DNA of 23,199 bases, taken from a virus. Below are positions 1 to 6,541 of the stretch, piece after piece. The notes beneath the pieces are model-generated. The model had not been told where the DNA came from, did no database searches, and worked only from the letters and a program-made list of their open reading frames with translations. The first letter of the stretch is position 1. Every line of letters begins with the position of its first letter. The stretch covers positions 16,395 through 39,593 of IMG/VR virus record IMGVR_UViG_3300003852_000023. The stretch is one strand, 5' to 3'. Position numbers and translations under genes: made by a program.

Positions 1-1
1 G

Positions 2-160
2 GCTTCCAGAGCGATGGCTGGGAATTTAGCCAAACAGGAATTGATTGGTAATCTTAAAACCAAATCTAAGGCAGCCCTTGGAATTATGGGTGGTGCCGGA
101 GCAGCTGGCGCAGCTTATGGTGTTGGTCGCGCAACTTCAGGAAATAACCAGAACCAGTAA
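2..160 (+). CDS. C-terminal end of a small Gly/Ala-rich phage protein (partial)
   Basis: The frame opening at base 2 runs 52 codons to a TAA at 158-160; the 5' end lies outside the window. The visible part is a short charged segment (KQELIGNLKTKSK) followed by a glycine/alanine-rich hydrophobic stretch (GIMGGAGAAGAAYGVGRA) and a polar tail. This composition closely matches the Gly/Ala-rich segments of the small minus-strand proteins at 10731-11114, 12180-12587, 12608-13000 and 19972-20298, so I infer it belongs to the same class of small membrane-prone, possibly virion-associated phage proteins. The longer frame read from 45 overlaps it and is a shadow over this stretch. No function can be assigned. 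Confidence 0.6.
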   Translation, partial: ASRAMAGNLAKQELIGNLKTKSKAALGIMGGAGAAGAAYGVGRATSGNNQNQ

Positions 161-170
161 CGGCAAATTT

Positions 171-590
171 ATGCTGCTTAAACAAGCTATATATAACGGC
201 GGTCTAATGGATAAGATCGCCGTTATTATTTTTGGAGCTACTGCTATAAATTCTGGTGAATTAGAAGATACGGCCATAGGTAGAATCCCAGTTATTTCTA
301 AACCCGGTGGTATTACAGGAGTTAAAAAAATAATTCCAGTCAGCAGAAATACCCAGGGGGTTTTTACAAAGAAAGCCGCAGAAACATTTAAAATAAATAA
401 ACCCAAAACGACAGTTTATAAAGCAAGAGAGGCCGGAGATGTTCAGCCTTTATTTAAAGATACCGGCATTATAGATAAGCCTTCCGATTCGACCATTCAG
501 GAGTCATCCAGAGAATCCACCAAAGGATTGAGCCATCTTCAAGATGGTCGAATCAAACCCACCCCATATATTCTTAAACGCCCCAAATAA
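171..590 (+). CDS. Small phage protein of unknown function with degenerate KIA-type N-terminal motif
   Basis: This gene encodes 139 aa if it starts at ATG 171. An in-frame ATG at 45 is open but would overlap the upstream gene ending at 160, so 171 is preferred; ATG 207 is a further option. No strong SD sequence precedes 171. The N-terminus MLLKQAIYNGGLMDKIA resembles the recurring KQAAFxNELxKIA motif of this window with a one-residue insertion, which supports the choice of 171. A short hydrophobic segment (AVIIFGATAI) follows, then a Pro/Lys/Thr-rich, probably extended or disordered region to the end. It lies 10 nt after the previous gene and before the retron-like cassette. I do not recognise the family. 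Confidence 0.6.
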   Translation: MLLKQAIYNGGLMDKIAVIIFGATAINSGELEDTAIGRIPVISKPGGITGVKKIIPVSRNTQGVFTKKAAETFKINKPKTTVYKAREAGDVQPLFKDTGIIDKPSDSTIQESSRESTKGLSHLQDGRIKPTPYILKRPK

Positions 591-602
591 ATCGTTATTT
601 TA

Positions 603-628
603 TATAGTTATTGTGAAATAACTATAAT
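603..628 (+). promoter_or_regulatory. Candidate promoter with overlapping 10-bp palindrome (operator-like) ahead of the RT cassette
   Basis: Bases 603-612 (TATAGTTATT) and 617-626 (AATAACTATA) are a perfect inverted repeat around a GTGA spacer. The right arm overlaps a consensus -10 hexamer, TATAAT, at 623-628. The -35 region is poor (around 600-605, TTATAT). Transcription from here would start near 635, giving a short leader with the SD GGGAGG at 653-658 and a TTG start at 663. A palindrome over a -10 box suggests a repressor operator; as RNA it would form a hairpin with a GNRA-type loop. There is no T-tract, so it is unlikely to be a terminator. The promoter assignment is inferred from sequence alone. 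Confidence 0.45.
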
Positions 629-662
629 GTACGGAATGTTTAATCTCAACAAGGGAGGCGCA

Positions 663-1787
663 TTGATTAGGCAACCCGTCAATAACGTTCTATTTCATGA
701 TGACGTGGATGGCATCATTTCAGCTTCAATTTTTTTATATGCTAATAAAGATGCCAATTATCGTCTTTACCCAGTATCATCCTCGTTGCGAGGAGAAAAA
801 TTTTCCACACTATTTCATTCAATTCCAAGGCATAAAACCAGCAAACGAATCATTCTTGATTATCAGTATGAAAAAGATTCAGACTTATGGATAGATCATC
901 ATTTTAATCCTGAGTTTGGAGAAAGCGCAATTAAAAATGAAAATATTATTTATGATCCTAAAGCCAAATCTGCAACATGTTTAGTGGCTAATTATATAAA
1001 ACAATCTAAATCAGGATTGCTTACAAGCTTCGATTTATGGATGGCTGATATGATAGATTCCGGAGAATATAATAGCGTAGAACAAATATTTAGAGACAAA
1101 AATCCAATGATGAGATTAAGGGCATATTTAGAAAAAGTATATCATGCGACATCAGAAATGGCGTGTTGTAGAATAGTAGAAGTAATAGCCAATTCTAATA
1201 TGAATATAGAAGAAGCGTTATTTAAACTAAAAATAGGAACATATTATGTTACTGAACTTGAAAAAAATGCTCTACAAATAAAAGACTCAATTGTAGTGGT
1301 AAAAAATATATCCATAGTCAGACAAAAACGAATGAATCAATTTCCTAGATATTCTGAATATTTTGTTTTACCTGATATTAAATATTCATTAAGAATAACG
1401 CCAGTGGGCAATAAAAACATATATATCCAATTGGGTTTTAATAATTGGCAGAAAAAATCAAATAAATTTAATATTGGAAAAATGTTTACTGAAATGCAGG
1501 ATAAATATATTATTCACGGAGGCGGTCATTTTAATGTAGGGGCAGCTTCTTTGAAAGAAGAAAATCTTGAACAATTTATAGACAAAATAACTGAAACACT
1601 AAATGAGGAGGATTCCATGGAAAAATACGCTGTTGATTCGACAGATCCGATCGAACAGAAGGCTAACGAAATGATAAAAGAAGGTTCAGCCAAAACGATC
1701 GCAGAAGCAAGAGAAAAATCATCTATTCAAATTCCATTGGAGGGTAGTAATGGACCAAGCGATAGTGGAGAAAAGGAAATTCAGTAA
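663..1787 (+). CDS. DHH/DHHA1-family phosphoesterase (nanoRNase/RecJ/c-di-AMP PDE superfamily)
   Basis: This encodes 374 aa from TTG 663. The frame is open back to ATG 627, but that ATG lies inside a TATAAT box and lacks an SD, while TTG 663 has GGGAGG four bases upstream and puts motif I in the usual place near the N-terminus. Visible motifs are FHDDVDGIISA (residues 11-21, the metal-binding HxDxDG of DHH motif I), an Asp in IILDYQ (66), WIDHHFNP (76-83, the DHH signature) and GGGHFNVGAAS (286-296, the DHHA1 substrate-binding motif). The family uses Mn2+ to hydrolyse phosphodiester bonds in short oligonucleotides, cyclic dinucleotides or ssDNA; which substrate applies here cannot be read from sequence. 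The last 38 bp overlap the RT gene, implying translational coupling. The final 56 residues look like an extra C-terminal module with its own internal SD-ATG. Confidence 0.85.
   Translation: MIRQPVNNVLFHDDVDGIISASIFLYANKDANYRLYPVSSSLRGEKFSTLFHSIPRHKTSKRIILDYQYEKDSDLWIDHHFNPEFGESAIKNENIIYDPKAKSATCLVANYIKQSKSGLLTSFDLWMADMIDSGEYNSVEQIFRDKNPMMRLRAYLEKVYHATSEMACCRIVEVIANSNMNIEEALFKLKIGTYYVTELEKNALQIKDSIVVVKNISIVRQKRMNQFPRYSEYFVLPDIKYSLRITPVGNKNIYIQLGFNNWQKKSNKFNIGKMFTEMQDKYIIHGGGHFNVGAASLKEENLEQFIDKITETLNEEDSMEKYAVDSTDPIEQKANEMIKEGSAKTIAEAREKSSIQIPLEGSNGPSDSGEKEIQ
1605..1787 (+). other. Internal SD and in-frame ATG within the DHH gene: possible 56-aa C-terminal product
   Basis: GAGGAGG at 1605-1611 is followed after five bases by ATG at 1617, in frame with the DHH gene. 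It is a better initiation signal than that of the DHH gene itself. Translation from here would give a 56-aa acidic/polar peptide starting MEKYAVDSTDPIEQKANEMI and ending at 1787. The DHHA1 domain is complete just before this point, so the segment is either a fused appendage or also made as a separate small protein. Which of these happens in the cell cannot be decided from sequence. Confidence 0.4.
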
Positions 1788-2994
1788 TTTTAATTTCGAA
1801 CAAATTTTTGGAAAAAAAGTTGATTTTGTAGATTCCATTTTAGCTAATAAAGAAAAACATATTCGAAGATTTGCAATTCCCAAACATGATGGAACCCATA
1901 GAATAATATTAGCGCCGGACGGGGATTTAAAATACATTCAAAAAATGGTGTATTATAAATTTCTCAAAAGATATGCGTGTCATAATGCGGCTCATGGATT
2001 TGTTCCTAAGAGAGGAATAGTCACAAATGCCGCCCTGCATGTTGGCGCTAAGAGTGTTGGAAAAATAGATGTCAAAAAGTTCTTCGATACAATTTCAGAG
2101 AAACATTTACAGAATTGTTTATTTGGTAATAAAAATATTTGTAGATATTGCAGCAAATATGCCAGAATGCTTGATGATAAATGTAATCCTTCGCTTTATC
2201 ATAATAAAACCCATAATTATGATTATAAATGCGAAGAAATAAAAGCTGTATTTATTCCTAAATATTGTGAAGAAACCGGTTACGAATCATTATTTAAAAG
2301 AATAATTGATATTTGCACTTACAATGGTTTTACAGCACAGGGATTCCCGACCTCCCCAATGCTGGCAAATATAGTTATGCGTGGGTTCGATATAGCCATG
2401 TCGGAGCATTGTGAAAAAGAAGGAATAATATATTCCAGATACGCAGACGACCTGGCTTTCAGTAGCAAAATATTAAATCCTGAAGAATTAAAAGAAAAAA
2501 CCAAATCAAAAGCATATAGATTGTTGTGGGCTTTTGGTTTTGCGGCTAAAAGAGAAAAAACAAGATATCGCTCTTGTGGGGGCAGATTGAAGGTGTGCGG
2601 AGTTGTTGTTAATCAAAAGACATCAGTCCAAAAAGATGATGTTCATTTATTCAGGGCCAAAGTTCATCATGCTATTCACAAGTTTCCAGAAAGAACGACT
2701 AAAACCAGATTAAAAGAATTAAAAGGATGGTGCTCTTTTCTGAAATCAGTAGATAGCATTAAAGGCGATAAATATATGCAACAATTGACCGAATTTGAAA
2801 GTAAAAAATTTCCCAATACTGGAAATGGTAAAAAGAAAAAGAAAAAGAAAAATAATCATATCGAAGAGTGCGTTAGCTATCCTTCTGCAGAAAATATGAC
2901 TCCATGCGCCACTGTTACCTGTTCAAGTGCGCCCAGTAGTAACACTACCTATATTTTCAATTCCACTACTCCTGCTCCTGAAAATATATTATAG
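1750..2994 (+). CDS. Retron-type reverse transcriptase
   Basis: This encodes 414 aa from ATG 1750, preceded by GGAGGG seven bases upstream and overlapping the end of the DHH gene. RT motifs appear in order: HGFVPKRGIVTNAALH (82-97, containing the retron-typical NAxxH), KIDVKKFFDTIS (105-116, catalytic Asp107), QGFPTSPMLANIV (197-209), YSRYADDLAFS (228-238, catalytic YADD) and KVCGVVVN (281-288), which aligns with the retron VTG motif as VCG. No maturase X domain or HNH domain follows, which argues against a group II intron. QGxPTSP argues against a DGR RT. Between motif A and the QG motif lies an extra segment with Cys131, Cys134, Cys145 and Cys161, possibly zinc-binding. The last ~55 residues are a lysine run followed by a Ser/Thr/Pro-rich tail. 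Known retron RTs copy the msd part of a partner RNA into branched ssDNA; a candidate RNA lies at 3717-3911. Confidence 0.88.
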   Translation: MDQAIVEKRKFSNFNFEQIFGKKVDFVDSILANKEKHIRRFAIPKHDGTHRIILAPDGDLKYIQKMVYYKFLKRYACHNAAHGFVPKRGIVTNAALHVGAKSVGKIDVKKFFDTISEKHLQNCLFGNKNICRYCSKYARMLDDKCNPSLYHNKTHNYDYKCEEIKAVFIPKYCEETGYESLFKRIIDICTYNGFTAQGFPTSPMLANIVMRGFDIAMSEHCEKEGIIYSRYADDLAFSSKILNPEELKEKTKSKAYRLLWAFGFAAKREKTRYRSCGGRLKVCGVVVNQKTSVQKDDVHLFRAKVHHAIHKFPERTTKTRLKELKGWCSFLKSVDSIKGDKYMQQLTEFESKKFPNTGNGKKKKKKKNNHIEECVSYPSAENMTPCATVTCSSAPSSNTTYIFNSTTPAPENIL

Positions 2995-2996
2995 TT

Positions 2997-3470
2997 ATGG
3001 AATTTACAATATACACCGATGGCGGTTGTTCTGGAAACAAAAGAGACGCCAATTGCCCTGGGGCCTGGGCTTATATAGTTCTTGACCCCGGCAATAATAT
3101 ATTTATACAGAATTCAAATAGAGAAGAAAATACAACTAATAACAGAATGGAAATGACGGCGGCTATTAATGCCTTGAAAGATTTAATTGAAAAAATTAAA
3201 GATCTTGGACTAGCAATAAATAAACAAGATGTAATAATATATACCGATTCTATGTATATGTCCGGCAATTTTAATGATTATCTTCTTATCTGGAAAAAAA
3301 ATAACTGGATAAAATCAGATCGCGCCCCAGTTATTAATTCAGATTTATGGAAACTGATAGATCTATATTCTCACCAATTTGGTTCGTTTGAATTTATATG
3401 GGTTAAGGGACATTCTGTAAATCCATATAATCAAAAAGTAGATCAAATGGTTCGCGATCATTTATACTAA
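2997..3470 (+). CDS. rnhA: Ribonuclease HI
   Basis: This encodes 157 aa, starting two bases after the RT stop codon. There is no strong SD, so coupling to RT translation is likely. Type I RNase H motifs are complete: YTDGGCSGN (6-14, Asp8), NNRMEMTAAINAL (48-60, Glu52), IYTDSMYM (81-88, Asp84), WVKGHS (135-140, His139) and Asp149 near the C-terminus. Length fits a single-domain bacterial enzyme. It cleaves RNA in RNA-DNA hybrids. In known retrons the host RNase HI trims the RNA template during msDNA synthesis, so a cassette-borne copy next to the RT suggests independence from the host enzyme. That role is inferred; general removal of replication primers is the alternative. Confidence 0.9.
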   Translation: MEFTIYTDGGCSGNKRDANCPGAWAYIVLDPGNNIFIQNSNREENTTNNRMEMTAAINALKDLIEKIKDLGLAINKQDVIIYTDSMYMSGNFNDYLLIWKKNNWIKSDRAPVINSDLWKLIDLYSHQFGSFEFIWVKGHSVNPYNQKVDQMVRDHLY

Positions 3471-3479
3471 GGAGGATGA

Positions 3480-3716
3480 ATGACTAAAAAAAAGCAATTA
3501 AAAGAATATGATGATATGGAGCGCGTTATTGATGCGGGAGCGCAATTAGTAAAAGCGTTGCTTCCATTCGCTATGAAACAACCTGAAAAACCAAAACGAT
3601 CTAATAAAGAAAAAGCTAAACCAGTATCGTCTAAAAAGACGACAGCCAAATTGTCTAAAAATATCGTTCCTATGATAAAGCCTGCCACTCAGTCCAATTC
3701 TGCGACGGTGGCATAA
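3480..3716 (+). CDS. Small lysine-rich protein of unknown function in the RT cassette
   Basis: This encodes 78 aa, starting nine bases after RNase H behind a strong SD (AAGGAGGATGA). The first ~35 residues are predicted helical (YDDMERVIDAGAQLVKALLP). The remainder is rich in Lys, Pro, Ser and Thr (KPKRSNKEKAKPVSSKK) and probably disordered. The basic tail would suit nucleic acid binding. Its stop codon (3714-3716) directly abuts the inverted-repeat arm that opens the structured RNA at 3717. It could be an accessory or effector protein of the retron-like unit, or an unrelated small phage protein. I do not recognise the family. Confidence 0.7.
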   Translation: MTKKKQLKEYDDMERVIDAGAQLVKALLPFAMKQPEKPKRSNKEKAKPVSSKKTTAKLSKNIVPMIKPATQSNSATVA

Positions 3717-3911
3717 AATACAGAAGTAGGGTTTATACCCTTATTCAATGTGTTTCGCATTGATGATTTCAAAATAGATTGCTGAACTTTTGGGAGCGCC
3801 AAAAGTTCTTTGTTTCAATCTCGTCTGGTACGCGCAAGCTCCGCTCGCGCTCAAGGACCAGCCTATGGAGCCTAGGCTGCCCCGACCCCAGCCGAGGTCT
3901 CGTTCTGTATT
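3717..3911 (+). ncRNA. Candidate retron msr-msd RNA
   Basis: AATACAGAA (3717-3725) is exactly complementary to TTCTGTATT (3903-3911), like the a1/a2 repeats that close retron RNAs. The base after the 5' arm is G3726, where retrons place the branching guanosine. Stem-loops follow: GGGT/ACCC (3729-3740); TCAATG/CATTGA (3745-3763) with loop TGTTTCG, resembling the GTTTC-loop msr hairpin of retron Ec86; and a perfect 10-bp GAACTTTTGG/CCAAAAGTTC (3784-3808). A GC-rich block (about 3818-3898) can form a long outer stem (3818-3828 with 3888-3898, one mismatch) holding hairpins at 3832-3850 and 3859-3879; I take this as msd, giving roughly 85-90 nt of cDNA. It follows the last protein gene directly and precedes a terminator. 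The unusual point is its place downstream of the RT. Confidence 0.68.
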
Positions 3912-3944
3912 AAAAGACCCTCAGAATATGAGGGTCTTTTTTTT
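3912..3944. terminator. Bidirectional rho-independent terminator
   Basis: GACCCTCA (3916-3923) pairs perfectly with TGAGGGTC (3929-3936) around a five-base loop. Four A residues lie before the stem and eight T residues after it, so the stem can extend by A-T pairs and works as a terminator in either direction. It ends the plus-strand RT cassette and stands at the end of the minus-strand virion operon, whose last stop codon (3943-3945) touches it. Confidence 0.9.
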
Positions 3945-4215
3945 AGCTATGAGTAGTAAAATTAGATACCCTGCGCCATAATCCAGGCTGTTCAACCTGT
4001 TCTTCTTTTTTATGGCGTTTTTTCTTTTCAGGATAATTGACGCTTATCTGAGGAATATAAAAAAGGTTTGCGACATCAGGTTCATCTATATTCTGAGCGA
4101 TCCTTTTAGGGAGTTTTTCTTTAAAAGGAGAAAGAATAAATGACGCCAAACTCTTTAAAGGAGAGGCAAGTTCTTCACCAATCTTCTCAAAATACCCTGC
4201 ATTTAAAGATATCAT
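3943..4215 (-). CDS. Small protein of unknown function at the end of the virion operon
   Basis: This encodes 90 aa. Its ATG overlaps the stop codon of the upstream 744-aa gene (ATGA), a strong sign of a coupled real gene. The N-terminus contains AGYFEKIGEEL, resembling the shorter FEKIA/FEKVA form of the recurring motif. The middle is mixed hydrophobic and Pro-rich (SPLKSLASFILSPFKEKLP), and a basic run (EKKKRHKKEE) lies near the C-terminus. It ends at the bidirectional terminator. No family is recognised. Confidence 0.65.
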   Translation of the reverse strand: MISLNAGYFEKIGEELASPLKSLASFILSPFKEKLPKRIAQNIDEPDVANLFYIPQISVNYPEKKKRHKKEEQVEQPGLWRRVSNFTTHS

Positions 4216-6446
4216 GCCATGCTCATTTTAAGATTTTCCAAACCATTAATTACATCGGACAAACCTTTAATAGAATTCTTACACGCAGTCTCATCAATCT
4301 CGCTTAATCCCATACGAGACGCGACCAATAATTGAGAAAGATTGGCTAACACATCTTTCATAGCATTGATGTTTTCTATATAATTAGAAATGCTTTCTTC
4401 ATTGATAAAATTAAGTGAAAGAATCACATCAACAGTTTTAGGATCTGTCAATATACTGGCTTCTTTAATCAAATCCCTGCGTAATGAGTAAGCTATCTCT
4501 TTAAGCACGCTTGTTACGCGGGCCTGTTTTTCCATATCCTTCACTAAATCAAATTTTACATAATCATCACGCACACCATAAATAAATACGTTTTTATTCT
4601 TTTCATTATAATTAGCAAATTTCTGAAATGCCACAGTCATTGCGCGATCGCTGGATGTTTTATCCATACCCATAACATTCAAGGCGGCTCTTGTTTCAGC
4701 TGTGGTTAATATTTTACCATTATTAATACCGGCAAGTTTCTTCATAGGTTCAAAAGCCTTACCTTCAATATGATAACCTACCTCTTTACCATTAGAAGAT
4801 ACCCACAAAGCTATCTTACTGATGTTCTGTTCTTCATACATTTTCTGAACAGGAAGATCTGGCCTCATAAAATCACTTTTATTAAATGGTTTCATAAAAC
4901 CTTTATTTACTATTAAAGCCCCTTCAGGAAACAGGTAAATATTAGGAGTGTTTCCAACAATCATTTTATACATGGGATCTTTTACTTTACATACTTTCTG
5001 AATCGAAGCTACATTTGCAGGAATTATTACATTTTCCCTTGAAGAATAAACATGCGAATTTTGGACCATATACTTTTTAAAATTACCTTTGAATTCAACA
5101 CATTCATAAGAAGTTCCTGCTCCATAAATTACAAATAGCCCCTGATTCCAATCGTCTATATAGGAATTGTTTTCAATATATTTTCCACCATCACCATGGC
5201 GATCCTTACCCTGTTCCATCGTATTAAAACCGGCAAATAATTTATCAGAACCGTCATTCCTGTTGTTGGGATTTACATTAATAAAATCATCGGTAGTAAC
5301 GAGAGAAAGCATCTTAACTGCCTTTTCGACAGCCTCAGGAGTATTCATCATTTTTGAACCATAGAAACCTATGCCGGTCTTATCATAATCATCAAAAGTG
5401 CTATAAAATTTTCCACAAAGAGAAAGGAAAACTTGATCTCTACGAGCACGCACTTCTTTCAATTTTTGCTCAGGAGTCTGCGTATCAGATTTTGGAATAT
5501 CAGGAGTACATACTGATAAATTTGTTATACGCTCTTTATCAACCAAATCAAGCAAAATACCTATAACGGGTTTGCCCATTTTGCTGGCAATAAATCTCTC
5601 TGCCATATTTTCACCTGATTCAAGAAAATCTTCCATTGAAGGATACTGATATATTCTCGCTTCCGCTACACACGGCGGCTGCAGAGGTATTAAAGAAGAC
5701 ACATCAAACATATCTGAATCTATAGTCGTAATGGCTCTTTTAGAATCTATAACACCATTCAAATCGATTACTCCTTTGCGGTGCTCATTAGGAGTAACCT
5801 CTTCACGCTGATAGCTCTTAAGCTGAACTAAATTAGTTGCAAGATCGCCGGTATTGTCATGAAATGCAGAACTAACGTCGGGCATTCCAACAAGAGTCTC
5901 AGCAAATTTTTCAAGATCCTCTTTCTTAGCCAACATATGCCAATTCGACATCTTTGCGAATGGCGGATAAAGCGATTCTTCAGGCGCGTCATAAAGATTG
6001 ATTGATTGCTTAGGCTGAACCCCTCCTGGAGCTTTGACAAGCTGATACCCACGCGCCTGATCCCACCTGTTCTCCAATGTAGCTACCTGGTCGGCCATCA
6101 ATACCTTTTTTATATTAATTTCATTTGCCGGATAATAAACATCTTTACCTTCAACTTTATAAATAAATACATCAAACGGACTTAACTTATAATCATTCAC
6201 TATGACCGGAAAATTAATCTGTTTACCATTGAAGAACACCACGATGCTTCCCTTAGCGTATCCTTTATTTTCATCAATATTGGTGATGATAACATTTACG
6301 CCTATTTCTTTAGGAAGATAATTAATTTCTTCATAGAAAGCTTTAAGAATAGTTTCATTCCAGTCATTGATATTCTTGGAAAGTTCTATGGTGGCAATTT
6401 TTTCAAATTTGGGTTGTGGAATAACAGCGTCCTTCAATGATTTCAT
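4212..6446 (-). CDS. Large phage protein of unknown function, probably virion-associated
   Basis: This encodes 744 aa, with SD AAGGAT ten bases or so before ATG 6446. It is soluble-looking mixed alpha/beta sequence with no obvious membrane segment. The N-terminus (KDAVIPQPKFEKIATIE) carries FEKIA, matching the short form of the recurring N-terminal motif. It follows the spike gene after a 95-bp AT-rich gap and is coupled to the small gene at 3943-4215. No catalytic motif is recognised. The context (last large gene of the tail operon) and the N-terminal motif point to a virion component or an injected protein, but this is inference. Confidence 0.7.
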   Translation of the reverse strand: MKSLKDAVIPQPKFEKIATIELSKNINDWNETILKAFYEEINYLPKEIGVNVIITNIDENKGYAKGSIVVFFNGKQINFPVIVNDYKLSPFDVFIYKVEGKDVYYPANEINIKKVLMADQVATLENRWDQARGYQLVKAPGGVQPKQSINLYDAPEESLYPPFAKMSNWHMLAKKEDLEKFAETLVGMPDVSSAFHDNTGDLATNLVQLKSYQREEVTPNEHRKGVIDLNGVIDSKRAITTIDSDMFDVSSLIPLQPPCVAEARIYQYPSMEDFLESGENMAERFIASKMGKPVIGILLDLVDKERITNLSVCTPDIPKSDTQTPEQKLKEVRARRDQVFLSLCGKFYSTFDDYDKTGIGFYGSKMMNTPEAVEKAVKMLSLVTTDDFINVNPNNRNDGSDKLFAGFNTMEQGKDRHGDGGKYIENNSYIDDWNQGLFVIYGAGTSYECVEFKGNFKKYMVQNSHVYSSRENVIIPANVASIQKVCKVKDPMYKMIVGNTPNIYLFPEGALIVNKGFMKPFNKSDFMRPDLPVQKMYEEQNISKIALWVSSNGKEVGYHIEGKAFEPMKKLAGINNGKILTTAETRAALNVMGMDKTSSDRAMTVAFQKFANYNEKNKNVFIYGVRDDYVKFDLVKDMEKQARVTSVLKEIAYSLRRDLIKEASILTDPKTVDVILSLNFINEESISNYIENINAMKDVLANLSQLLVASRMGLSEIDETACKNSIKGLSDVINGLENLKMSMA

Positions 6447-6502
6447 AATTAATCCTTTTTTTTATGTTTCAATATAAATGGTGTATCCAGCCCTTACTAT
6501 TA

Positions 6503-6531
6503 ATAATATAATATAATTCAAGTTAATTCAA
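6503..6531 (-). promoter_or_regulatory. Possible promoter upstream of the 744-aa gene
   Basis: Reading the minus strand, TTGAAT (6531-6526, four of six matches to the -35 consensus) is separated by 17 bases from TATTAT (6508-6503, five of six matches to the -10). It lies in the only sizeable gap inside the tail block, a very AT-rich stretch (6447-6541). The base composition makes chance matches easy, and the phage encodes its own sigma factor, so this is a weak call. Confidence 0.3.
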
Positions 6532-6541
6532 CAAAGTAATA

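Noticed and set aside
603-626. Perfect inverted repeat as a rho-independent terminator
   Set aside because: The stem is entirely A-T rich except two pairs and no T-run follows. Its overlap with TATAAT makes a promoter/operator reading more likely.
627-662. ATG 627 as start of the DHH gene
   Set aside because: It falls within the TATAAT hexamer and has no SD, and the added 12 residues precede a well-placed SD and TTG start at 663 that gives a normal DHH N-terminus.
1750-2994. RT as part of a diversity-generating retroelement
   Set aside because: The motif is QGFPTSP, not the form typical of DGR RTs. NAxxH and a VTG-like motif are present, and no near-identical template/variable repeat pair was noticed in the window.
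3784-3902. Structured GC-rich block as a tRNA or a group II intron domain V
   Set aside because: No tRNA cloverleaf can be formed and there is no CCA end. The hairpins do not match a domain V and the RT lacks a maturase X domain. The closing inverted repeat and adjacent RT fit a retron RNA better.
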